DNA of 8,657 nt from Bdellovibrionales bacterium (lineage in GTDB: Bacteria; Bdellovibrionota; Bdellovibrionia; Bdellovibrionales; UBA1609): assembly GCA_027451425.1 (NCBI GenBank), contig DAIDJH010000058.1, positions 1 through 8,657 on the forward strand, written 5' to 3'. Below the pieces are notes generated by a model. That model worked only from the letters and a program-made list of their open reading frames with translations. It did not search any database and had not been told where the DNA came from. The position numbers were made by a program, and so were the translations under genes. Positions 1 through 6,069 of this stretch are shown here, in pieces (position 1 is the first letter of the stretch; each line of letters begins with the position of its first letter).

Positions 1-57
1 CGTTGCGCAGATTTGCGGAGTGACGGTTCTAGTGCGGCTCAACGGGAGAGTGAGTGA
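1..57 (+). other. Possible 3' tail of an upstream gene
   Basis: Reading frame 1 is open from the left edge to a TGA at 55-57. That stop overlaps by one base the ATG at 57 of the next gene (TGATG), an arrangement typical of translationally coupled genes. Only 18 residues are visible, rich in Ser, Arg, Ala and Glu, and they resemble no domain. Frame 2 is also open here and runs on into the next gene, so assigning the frame rests only on the stop/start overlap. The function cannot be inferred. Confidence 0.2.
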
Positions 58-1043
58 TGAGCGCGTATTTTGCGATTGTGTACGAAAAAATTTGTACCAT
101 TACGGGTGATTTTTTAAGGGCGTGGGATCAATTCTTTTTTGCACCCATTGATATGTACAACATTTCGCTGTTTCGCTGCCTTTTCGGCATCGCCATTTTT
201 TTTATGTATCTCGAGCGCGATTATGCCGCCGGCATATTTTTTATGAATCACGGCATCGTACCGGTGAGTCAGGCGTTGGCAATTATACCCAGAGGATACA
301 AACCGCTCATCCCATTATTTTTTCAAACAGACCGAGGCATTCAATTGCAGCTCATCGCGCAACAAGTTTTGATCGCGCTATTCACAGTGGGAGCGTTTGG
401 GCGCTCGCTCACCTGGTTGCTATTTTTGGTAAGCCTTGGTCTTAGCCAGCGTAATTTTTCGATTGTGTACGGTGCTGATTTATTCGCCAACTGTTGGCTT
501 TTTTATTTGAGTTTTGTCGATCACAATCAGAATTTTTCTATATGGAATTTATTGAAAGGCACGAGTGCGAAAGCTGAGCGCGTGCTAACGACGGGTGGAG
601 ATCGTGCTATTTTCGCCAGCGATACATTGTCGTCTTTTGGTGTGCGGCTTTTGCAAATTCAACTTTGCATCTCCTACGCCTTCACTGGATTTGAGAAACT
701 CAAGGGCATTCGATGGTGGGAGGGGACGGCGGTTTGGTACGTGATTGGTATGGAAGATCTCATCCCGCATGATCTCGCCTTTATGAAACATTACCCGGTC
801 GCGATCGCGGTGCTTTCAATGGCCACGGTGATATTTGAAGTGTATTTTATTTTCGCTGTATGGAGTAAAAAGTTACGATATCCGTGGCTATTCGTCGGAT
901 TTTTATTTCATCTCGGCACGGCCATTTTCATGGGTCTATGGTATTTTTTCTTTGTGATGACGGCCCCTTATCTTTTATTTCTGCCGAGTTTGCGCGGCAT
1001 CAGTTTACGCGACAGCGTGAGGTTTCGGAGTGAATTATCTTAA
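57..1043 (+). CDS. HTTM-domain multipass membrane protein
   Basis: Integral inner-membrane protein of about 328 aa, the usual length for bacterial HTTM (vitamin K-dependent gamma-carboxylase-like) proteins. Hydrophobic segments alternate with short loops at roughly residues 36-54, 100-113, 119-131, 140-155, 195-212, 247-269, 277-296 and 299-311. Family hallmarks are visible: an Arg inside the first membrane segment (SLFRCLFG), the RNFSIVYGADLF block near 133-144, the YAFTGFEKLKG then WWEGTAVWYV block near 208-230, and HLGTAIFMGLWYF near 286-298. The soluble carboxylase portion of eukaryotic VKGC is absent, and no enzymatic activity is established for short bacterial members. The ATG at 57 lies 8 bases after GGAG (45-48); the GTG at 54 is an alternative, but only 5 bases from it. 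The 3' end overlaps psd by 14 bases, suggesting an envelope or phospholipid-related role (inference). Confidence 0.88.
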   Translation: MSAYFAIVYEKICTITGDFLRAWDQFFFAPIDMYNISLFRCLFGIAIFFMYLERDYAAGIFFMNHGIVPVSQALAIIPRGYKPLIPLFFQTDRGIQLQLIAQQVLIALFTVGAFGRSLTWLLFLVSLGLSQRNFSIVYGADLFANCWLFYLSFVDHNQNFSIWNLLKGTSAKAERVLTTGGDRAIFASDTLSSFGVRLLQIQLCISYAFTGFEKLKGIRWWEGTAVWYVIGMEDLIPHDLAFMKHYPVAIAVLSMATVIFEVYFIFAVWSKKLRYPWLFVGFLFHLGTAIFMGLWYFFFVMTAPYLLFLPSLRGISLRDSVRFRSELS

Positions 1044-1833
1044 ATATGTACCCAAAAATATGATGAGCCGAATGGTCGGTCGCGCCACTCAACTCAAGCG
1101 GCCCGCGCGTTTGGCCCGATGGGCGCGCGATGCATTTGCGGCGTACTATGAAATCAATTTAACTGAAGCTGAGTTTTCAATCGAAAATTATCGCAACATC
1201 GGTGAGCTGTTCACACGACGATTGAAGCCCGAGGTGCGGCCGATCGGTGAAGGTGTTGTTCATCCATGTGATGGCAATTTGACAACGATTGAAACGATCG
1301 AAAGTGAATTGCTATTGCAGGCAAAGGGCATTCATTATTCACTCGATGTTTTGGTCAATGAACCTGGCGTTTCAAATGATTTGCTGGGTGGAAGGGCGCT
1401 CACATATTATTTATGTCCCACCGACTATCATCGTGTTCATGCGCCGGTGAGTGCGGACGTGACCAAAGTCGTTCACGTCCCCGGGACGTTGTGGCCGGTG
1501 AGCGGCAAAAGCATGGTCACCGTACCGCAACTATTTGCGATAAACGAACGGCTGGTGATGAGTCTAGTTACTCCGCTTGGAAGAATATTTCTCGTCATGG
1601 TTGGCGCAACCAACGTCGGTCGTATGTCGGTGAGTTTTGATCGTGCGATCACGACGAACATTGTTGATCGGCAAATGGTTCAGCAGTTTGCATATGATCC
1701 GCCAGTGCATGTTGTAAAAGGTGACGAACTTGGCATTTTTCATATGGGGAGCACGGTCATTGTGCTCTATCCGCCAAAATTTCTAAATGTGCTACCACAC
1801 AAAGGCCCGGTAAAGATGGGTCAATCCATCTAA
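1030..1833 (+). CDS. psd: Phosphatidylserine decarboxylase proenzyme
   Basis: Converts phosphatidylserine to phosphatidylethanolamine at the inner membrane, the last step of PE synthesis. The proenzyme cleaves itself at Gly-Ser to give a beta chain and a pyruvoyl-bearing alpha chain. The 267-aa sequence follows E. coli Psd closely from the N-terminus (YVPKNMMSRMVG). Visible motifs: Asp81 in PCDGNL, the TDYHRVH block at 131-137 with catalytic His137, VGATNVG at 191-197, and MGST at 239-242 in place of LGST, so Ser241 should become the pyruvoyl group. The Asp/His/Ser set for self-cleavage is complete and the enzyme looks active. The start is GTG at 1030, inside the end of the HTTM gene, with GTGAGG at 1017-1022 as likely ribosome binding site. 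Starting at Met11 (1060) would delete conserved N-terminal residues. The coupled arrangement implies co-expression with the HTTM protein. Confidence 0.96.
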   Translation: MNYLKYVPKNMMSRMVGRATQLKRPARLARWARDAFAAYYEINLTEAEFSIENYRNIGELFTRRLKPEVRPIGEGVVHPCDGNLTTIETIESELLLQAKGIHYSLDVLVNEPGVSNDLLGGRALTYYLCPTDYHRVHAPVSADVTKVVHVPGTLWPVSGKSMVTVPQLFAINERLVMSLVTPLGRIFLVMVGATNVGRMSVSFDRAITTNIVDRQMVQQFAYDPPVHVVKGDELGIFHMGSTVIVLYPPKFLNVLPHKGPVKMGQSI

Positions 1834-1904
1834 AGTTCTGATTTCAAAACGACGATGACTTTCATGGAGTATGCGTAAGCTGCGCATGCGACACGGAGGT
1901 CGAT

Positions 1905-2750
1905 ATGAAGAAGCTTCTTTTTGCCGCGTCTTTTATTTTTTTGCTCACGGGGTGTGGATCAAGTTTGCAAACCCTGGCGCAAAATATTCTTTACCCCTAC
2001 CAGCAGGTCAATAAGCAGTATGCGGTGCCGAAGACCCCTCCGGCGGGATTTGGTGAGGCAACCTTCGATTTCACCGGCAAAAATGGACACCCCGTTCACA
2101 TTGTCGCGTGGACGTATCAACAACCGAAAGGGGCAAGTCGCACCGTGGTTTATTGCCATGGCAATGGCGAAAATCTGCAAGCTTTGTCGGTTTCAAATTT
2201 TCTTGCGGTCATGCAACAGTTCGGTGCGAATTTTATTGTGATCGACTATCCGTCATACGGTTTAAGCACCGGCACGCCCAATCAATACAATTTAGTTACG
2301 GCAGCGACAAAAGCCATTGAATGGGCAAAAAGTACGTATCCGAACAATCAAATTATCGTTTGGGGCCGTTCGCTTGGCACCGGTGTCGCGACGCTGGCGA
2401 CAGCGCAAGATCAAAAGTTCGTTTCAAAACTTGCGCTCACCAGCGCATGGACCAGTTTCATGGCTGTCGCTGAAAGTGTTACGAGTTTGGCGAGCGACAT
2501 CCCGCAAAGTTGGATCAATGCCAACGATTACGATTCGGCAACAGTTGCGCCGACGATTCATATTCCTGTGATGATGCAACACGGGACGATCGATAAGACA
2601 ATACCAATTCAATTTGGTTTGACATTGAAGGCTGACTTCACAGCGTCACCGTCGGTCACGTTCAATGAAATTCCCGGCAAGGGCCACAACGACATTTTTA
2701 CCGCACTAGCCGTGTGGCAGCAGCTCGATCAATTCATCAACGGCAATTAG
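1905..2750 (+). CDS. Alpha/beta hydrolase lipoprotein (ABHD/BEM46-like)
   Basis: Predicted envelope lipoprotein with a serine-hydrolase fold, 281 aa. The signal peptide ends in a lipobox, LTGC at 14-17, so mature Cys17 would be lipidated. The fold follows in the expected order: HGNGEN at 85-90 (oxyanion region), IDYPSYGLSTG at 113-123, nucleophile elbow GRSLGTG with Ser156, HGTIDKTIP with Asp230, and GKGHNDIF with His261. The Ser-Asp-His triad is therefore complete. The layout resembles the BEM46/ABHD12/13/17 group; the substrate is unknown and could be an acyl ester or thioester. GGAGGT at 1895-1900, five bases before ATG, is the strongest ribosome binding site in the window. The 71-base gap after psd holds a palindrome, CGCATGCG (1883-1890), but no convincing promoter or terminator, so read-through from psd is possible. 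The gene ends convergently, 33 bases from the next gene. Confidence 0.9.
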   Translation: MKKLLFAASFIFLLTGCGSSLQTLAQNILYPYQQVNKQYAVPKTPPAGFGEATFDFTGKNGHPVHIVAWTYQQPKGASRTVVYCHGNGENLQALSVSNFLAVMQQFGANFIVIDYPSYGLSTGTPNQYNLVTAATKAIEWAKSTYPNNQIIVWGRSLGTGVATLATAQDQKFVSKLALTSAWTSFMAVAESVTSLASDIPQSWINANDYDSATVAPTIHIPVMMQHGTIDKTIPIQFGLTLKADFTASPSVTFNEIPGKGHNDIFTALAVWQQLDQFINGN

Positions 2751-2783
2751 CGGGCAGCGTCGAGAGCCACACCCTAACCGCGC

Positions 2784-3296
2784 CTAATTCGCATTCATGC
2801 AGCCAAAAATGTCCGTGCTGGTGGCGACCCATTTTGTAAACAGGCCCGGCAAATGAGATTCATTGTTGTCATATTCATCGGAGAGCCGTTGAGTGCGTTT
2901 GTCGTAAGAAACAACTTCGCGTGTGCAATTGTGCAGGCCAAAATCCCCGCACTGATCGGTAAACGTCCCAACATATCGGTTGGCCGAGATCGATAAAGTC
3001 GTGTTCATCACTTTGTTGTTTTCGTAGGCTTTGCTGTCCCAACCTTCGCCGGGAGGTCCGGCATAGAGAAAATAATTTTGGCCGTTAACATTATCGATAC
3101 CACTGTACACGCAGAGGTCGGGCTGACCATGCGGCTCATTCATTTGAATCACTGTCGTGCATTCCGCAACGAGTTGACTCTGGCCCTGGGCATAAGGCTG
3201 TGAGTTCAAAACTGAAGCGCTGCTGGGGCAATTGGCATTCGCCCGCCAAGCGACGATCACACTTAAACTTAAAATAGTTAATGCTATGGATTTCAT
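2784..3296 (-). CDS. Small secreted cysteine-rich protein, unknown function
   Basis: A 170-aa protein I do not recognise. The first 21 residues form a signal peptide (Lys3, then a hydrophobic core, ending in an ANA cleavage motif at 19-21), so the mature chain would be about 149 aa. It has six cysteines (23, 46, 62, 116, 124, 166), all in the mature part and even in number, as expected for up to three disulfides formed after export. The middle is rich in Gly, Asn, Tyr and acidic residues with no enzymatic motif I can name. A good ribosome binding site, AGGAAG (complement of 3302-3307), precedes the ATG. That ATG overlaps the stop of the upstream secreted-protein gene as ATGA, so the two should be translated from one mRNA and may act together outside the cytoplasm. 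Its stop lies opposite the end of the lipoprotein hydrolase gene. Confidence 0.8.
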   Translation of the reverse strand: MKSIALTILSLSVIVAWRANANCPSSASVLNSQPYAQGQSQLVAECTTVIQMNEPHGQPDLCVYSGIDNVNGQNYFLYAGPPGEGWDSKAYENNKVMNTTLSISANRYVGTFTDQCGDFGLHNCTREVVSYDKRTQRLSDEYDNNESHLPGLFTKWVATSTDIFGCMNAN

Positions 3297-4525
3297 AGTG
3301 ACTTCCTGCCTTCAAGAAATTGTTCGTTTTCTTCGCGTTGAACTTGAATGTACCGTTGAACAATCTGCTCGTCCCGAGCTTCAATGGTTGGGTTATATGA
3401 TAAGGGTTCACTGTTCAGGTAGAGGCGTATCACCTCCGTTGAAACGGAGTCGAACGCGCCACTTAGTCCAGTGGCGGCGTCGGTCTGTTTGTAGAGCGCG
3501 CGAGCCATAGCGACATTTTGCGTTCGAAACGCTGCCATTGAGGTGTTACCAACTAAACTTGAGATATAGTCGTTGTTGGGGTCAGTTGGCGAAAGCTTAC
3601 CTTGGGCTGTCACGAGTCCTTTCGAGATGCCGTTCAAACTTTTGGTGACAGCAATTATATTATTAACTTGAAAGAATTGAGTCGTGCAAATCGTATGCAG
3701 GTCTGATGTGGGCACGTAATTTTTCAGCATCGAGACTTTAGTCATCGCGATATTGAGTTGTACGCATATTTTTGCCATGTAGGCTGGGTAAAGAAAATGA
3801 GAGTCTGCGGACACAACATCGTGATTTGATCCGCTAGAAATATACTTTGCAAAAAACGGCTGCGCATCCATCTGCGTGGTGCCGTCGTAGGGCAGTAGAA
3901 TTTTGGCCGTTAATCGCTCCAAATCGGCGTCTGTGCCATCGAGTTGTTGCAAGATTTGAACGTTTCGGAGTGCTTCGTGGATGAGAAGCCCCGCTTGCGA
4001 GAGAAGACCCAGGCTATTCCATTCGGGCAGTGAGACATATAAAAACCCGTTATCGAATAAAATCGCCGTGTGAAGATTCGACATCTGACATTTGGACCCC
4101 GGTGGTAAATAAACACCGCGAAGAGGTTTGATTCGAAGGGGCGTAATCAGAAATTGAACGCTCTTGAGTCCCTCTTCGACAAGAGCCATCGAGTATTTTG
4201 AGTTCGCGCGTTTCTCCCATGCTTGAATTCGTGAAAGTGCGTATTGGTACGCACGATTGTTGTGGAGGTTTATAAGATCTGCATCAGTGGCTTCAGCGAC
4301 TTTCGTATCGTGAAGCCGCGTACCCGTGTACGGATTGTCAATAAGGTCAGCGAGGTTGGATAGTGCTAAATCAAGCAACATCGGATTGCCGTTGTTAACG
4401 TTGGGGTTCACGCAAACCGACCCGCCGCCCGTGGCCACGCCACCTGCAAAAGTTACGGAAGCAAAGCCAAATATGGTCAGTGCTATGGCCATCAGATCGA
4501 GTAAAGTGGAGCGGCTTATTCTCAT
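3293..4525 (-). CDS. Secreted protein of Bdellovibrio-type 'HEAL' family, unknown function
   Basis: Exported protein of 410 aa. The signal peptide runs to about Ala27 (hydrophobic 9-26, then TFA), followed by a Gly-rich mature start with GGVATGGGSVC at 28-38. The best conserved-looking stretch is Cys146 to about 190: Cys-rich strand, ILFDNGFLYVSLPEWNSL, then LLSQAGLLIHEALRNVQ with His183-Glu184. This strand/Trp/HEAL pattern recalls exported proteins I associate with Bdellovibrio-like predators (from memory). His-Glu is followed by Arg187 where a zinc protease HExxH would have a second His, so protease activity is not supported. The four cysteines are at 38, 146, 254 and 280. The C-terminal 30 residues are charged and helical. 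ATG at 4525 was chosen because AAGGAAG sits just before it; a TTG at 4540 lies upstream of that site. The gene leads a two-gene operon and is divergent from a TIGR02147 regulator. Confidence 0.82.
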   Translation of the reverse strand: MRISRSTLLDLMAIALTIFGFASVTFAGGVATGGGSVCVNPNVNNGNPMLLDLALSNLADLIDNPYTGTRLHDTKVAEATDADLINLHNNRAYQYALSRIQAWEKRANSKYSMALVEEGLKSVQFLITPLRIKPLRGVYLPPGSKCQMSNLHTAILFDNGFLYVSLPEWNSLGLLSQAGLLIHEALRNVQILQQLDGTDADLERLTAKILLPYDGTTQMDAQPFFAKYISSGSNHDVVSADSHFLYPAYMAKICVQLNIAMTKVSMLKNYVPTSDLHTICTTQFFQVNNIIAVTKSLNGISKGLVTAQGKLSPTDPNNDYISSLVGNTSMAAFRTQNVAMARALYKQTDAATGLSGAFDSVSTEVIRLYLNSEPLSYNPTIEARDEQIVQRYIQVQREENEQFLEGRKSL

Positions 4526-4562
4526 AATACTTCCTTTCAAAAAATAGCAATTTCAGCGCAAC

Positions 4563-4571
4563 TGTATAGCA
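4563..4571 (-). promoter_or_regulatory. Extended -10 promoter for the secreted-protein pair
   Basis: On the minus strand the sequence reads TGCTATACA, a close fit to the extended -10 consensus TGnTATAAT. The best -35 position (17-base spacer) holds ATGGCG, a poor match, as is common for extended -10 promoters. Transcription would begin near 4556, leaving a leader of about 30 bases that contains AAGGAAG ahead of the ATG at 4525. The assignment is by motif only. Confidence 0.45.
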
Positions 4572-4601
4572 TTCGCCGGCCGCGCCGCCATAGTTTTTTA
4601 G

Positions 4602-4615
4602 TCTAAAGTTTTAGA
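4602..4615. promoter_or_regulatory. Candidate operator, perfect 6+2+6 palindrome
   Basis: TCTAAAGTTTTAGA has six-base arms, TCTAAA and TTTAGA, that are exact reverse complements around a two-base GT spacer. It lies in the 112-base region between divergent genes, 22 bases before the regulator's GTG and about 30 bases upstream of the -10 of the secreted-protein operon. A dimeric helix-turn-helix protein could bind here, and the adjacent TIGR02147 regulator is the obvious candidate. That would affect its own gene and the divergent pair. The surrounding T and A runs (4594-4599, 4615-4620) also make the site AT-rich and bendable. Binding is inferred from symmetry and position only. Confidence 0.4.
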
Positions 4616-4637
4616 AAAAAGTGACCGATAGTCATAT

Positions 4638-5453
4638 GTGGATAAGAACATAAATTTATTCGACTTTTCAGATTATCGCGATTATTTGGGCGCGTGGTTG
4701 AAGTCTGCGAAGTCGAGCAAAACTTTCAATTTATCACGGTTGGCCGAAATTGCGGGAGTTCATCCTACATTTTTATCGCACATATTAAAGGGCACGAAGC
4801 ATTTGAGTTTGGAGCAAGCGGCGCTCATCAGCGATCACCTTGAGCACACGAAACTCGAACAGGATTATTTCATGACGTTGATCAATCTCGATCGTGCTGG
4901 CTCAAAGCGTCTTCGCGATTATTGGCTGGAGAAAAAGTCGATCCTCGAAGCTGAGAAAAATAAATTAGGCCGACGTTTCGATCGCCATCGTGAACTCTCG
5001 ACGGATCAGCGCGCCGAATTTTATTCGAGCTGGATTTATGCTGCCGTGTGGGCTGCGACATCCATCAACGACAGGCAAACGCTCACGCAACTTGCGATTC
5101 GCTTCAACATTTCACGCGACCGCGCCGAAGAAATTTTAGGTTTTTTGGTGGGCACGGGTTTATGCACCGAAAAACACGGTTACTATGCGATGGGAGATGC
5201 GCACATCCATGTACCGAACGAATCGCCGTTTGTTGTTAAACATCACTTGAATTGGCGAATGAAAGCTGTGCAAAAAATGGACACACGTGAGCCGAATGAA
5301 TTATTTTTTACTTCGCCGATGTCCATATCAGTAGATGATTTTGCAAAAATTCGCGAACTGCTCAATAAACTTATTAAAGAGGCCGTCGACATCGCAAAAA
5401 AATCGAAGTCACAAGAAGTCGCTTGTCTCAATATCGATTTTTTTAAGAGCTAG
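4638..5453 (+). CDS. TIGR02147/DUF4423-family transcriptional regulator
   Basis: Predicted cytoplasmic DNA-binding regulator, 271 aa, full length for the family. The N-terminus has the family signature (LFDFSDYRDYLGAWL, 7-21). A helix-turn-helix spans about 32-52 (LSRLAEIAGVHPTFLSHILKG). A long charged helix covers about 85-120, and a second winged-helix-like segment about 145-186 ends in a TGLCTEKHGYYAM wing. The tail EVACLNIDFF at 260-269 is the typical C-terminal motif of the family. Such proteins are abundant in Fibrobacter and Bdellovibrio-like bacteria, where individual targets are mostly unknown. The start is GTG at 4638: a TAG in frame at 4629-4631 excludes anything further upstream, and a later start would remove the conserved signature. 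No good ribosome binding site precedes it. It is divergent from the secreted-protein operon, which it probably controls (inference). Confidence 0.9.
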   Translation: MDKNINLFDFSDYRDYLGAWLKSAKSSKTFNLSRLAEIAGVHPTFLSHILKGTKHLSLEQAALISDHLEHTKLEQDYFMTLINLDRAGSKRLRDYWLEKKSILEAEKNKLGRRFDRHRELSTDQRAEFYSSWIYAAVWAATSINDRQTLTQLAIRFNISRDRAEEILGFLVGTGLCTEKHGYYAMGDAHIHVPNESPFVVKHHLNWRMKAVQKMDTREPNELFFTSPMSISVDDFAKIRELLNKLIKEAVDIAKKSKSQEVACLNIDFFKS

Positions 5454-5479
5454 TGGCGTGCAGTGCCCGATGCAGTTGT

Positions 5480-5526
5480 CGTGAATTGTGTTGTCATCGA
5501 TGATACGTGAATTACCATCGATAATA
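5480..5526. repeat. Two-copy imperfect tandem repeat at a convergent gene end
   Basis: Copy one (5480-5505) and copy two (5506-5526) directly abut. Both begin CGTGAATT and end CATCGATGATA or CATCGATAATA; copy two lacks about five bases in the middle. Copy two contains the last codons and stop of the thioesterase gene on the minus strand, so the duplication probably arose from that gene's 3' end. The CATCGAT units also form a 7-base inverted repeat (5496-5502 with 5516-5522, 13-base loop). No T-run follows on either strand, so a Rho-independent terminator is not supported. Confidence 0.55.
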
Positions 5527-6069
5527 GGCGGGGTGGCCTTCGCGGACGGCGACAAAAAGGCCGCGGCATTTGGCTGTGATCACACGGTCGGCGGACACAT
5601 GATCGGTGGATGCTGAATCTGGGCCGCCGCTCGAAGCCGGCGCCCATAATTCACCCTCAACCCAGGCGCGGTCTTGTTTGACGTACTCCACTACGCGGGC
5701 TGTAAGGTGAACGGGGGTTTGCACCGGTGTCGGGCGCAACAGCTGAATGCGGTATTCGGCGGTGACGGTGCACGGGATTTTATCTAAATTCCATTTATTT
5801 TTCAGACCCCATGCCGCTGTCCAGTTGCAATGGCAGTCGAGCAGGGAGCCAATGATCCCGCCATTGAGCATTCCTGGAAAAGCTTGATGATGACGCGCGG
5901 GCTGAAAATCGCAAATGACTTCGTCGGGATTTTCTTTTGAAAGAAAACTTCGAATGCGAAGACCGCCTTCGTTCGCGGGGCCGCAGCCAAAACAAATGCT
6001 TTTGGGGGCGAAAAACTCTTGCAGGCTCTTACCGGATGCTCGCAGACTTGCGACTTCACTCGAACTCAT
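5512..6069 (-). CDS. PaaI-like hotdog-fold thioesterase
   Basis: Hotdog-fold protein of 185 aa, predicted cytoplasmic, likely hydrolysing an acyl-CoA or related thioester. The N-terminal block CFGCGPANEGGLRI (26-39) is the usual lead-in of PaaI/THEM4-type proteins. The central helix motif is LNGGIIGSLLDCHC (68-81), where Asn69-Gly70-Gly71 replaces the common HGG and Asp78 takes the place of the usual catalytic acid. Strands covering about 100-140 (TAEYRIQLLRPTPV, then AWVEGELW) complete the fold. A Ser/Gly/Asp-rich loop at about 145-160 is an oddity. The ATG at 6069 overlaps the stop of the signalling gene as ATGA, with AAGAGG a few bases upstream, so translation is probably coupled to it. 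The substrate is unknown. The 3' end lies within a short tandem repeat and converges on the TIGR02147 regulator gene. Confidence 0.85.
   Translation of the reverse strand: MSSSEVASLRASGKSLQEFFAPKSICFGCGPANEGGLRIRSFLSKENPDEVICDFQPARHHQAFPGMLNGGIIGSLLDCHCNWTAAWGLKNKWNLDKIPCTVTAEYRIQLLRPTPVQTPVHLTARVVEYVKQDRAWVEGELWAPASSGGPDSASTDHVSADRVITAKCRGLFVAVREGHPAYYRW

Noticed and set aside
1865..1890. ATGCG...CGCAT stem between psd and the hydrolase gene as a terminator
   Set aside because: The stem is only five base pairs with no following T-run.
2745..2789. AATTAG...CTAATT inverted repeat as a bidirectional terminator between convergent genes
   Set aside because: The arms are simply the last Asn codon plus TAG stop of both genes; the inner pairing needs bulges and there is no T-run on either side.
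3920..3985. Zinc metalloprotease call from the HEAL motif
   Set aside because: The second metal-binding His is Arg187, and no further zinc ligand pattern is visible.
4526..4540. TTG start five codons upstream for the large secreted protein
   Set aside because: It lies before the AAGGAAG ribosome binding site that correctly spaces the ATG at 4525, and the signal peptide is complete from that ATG.
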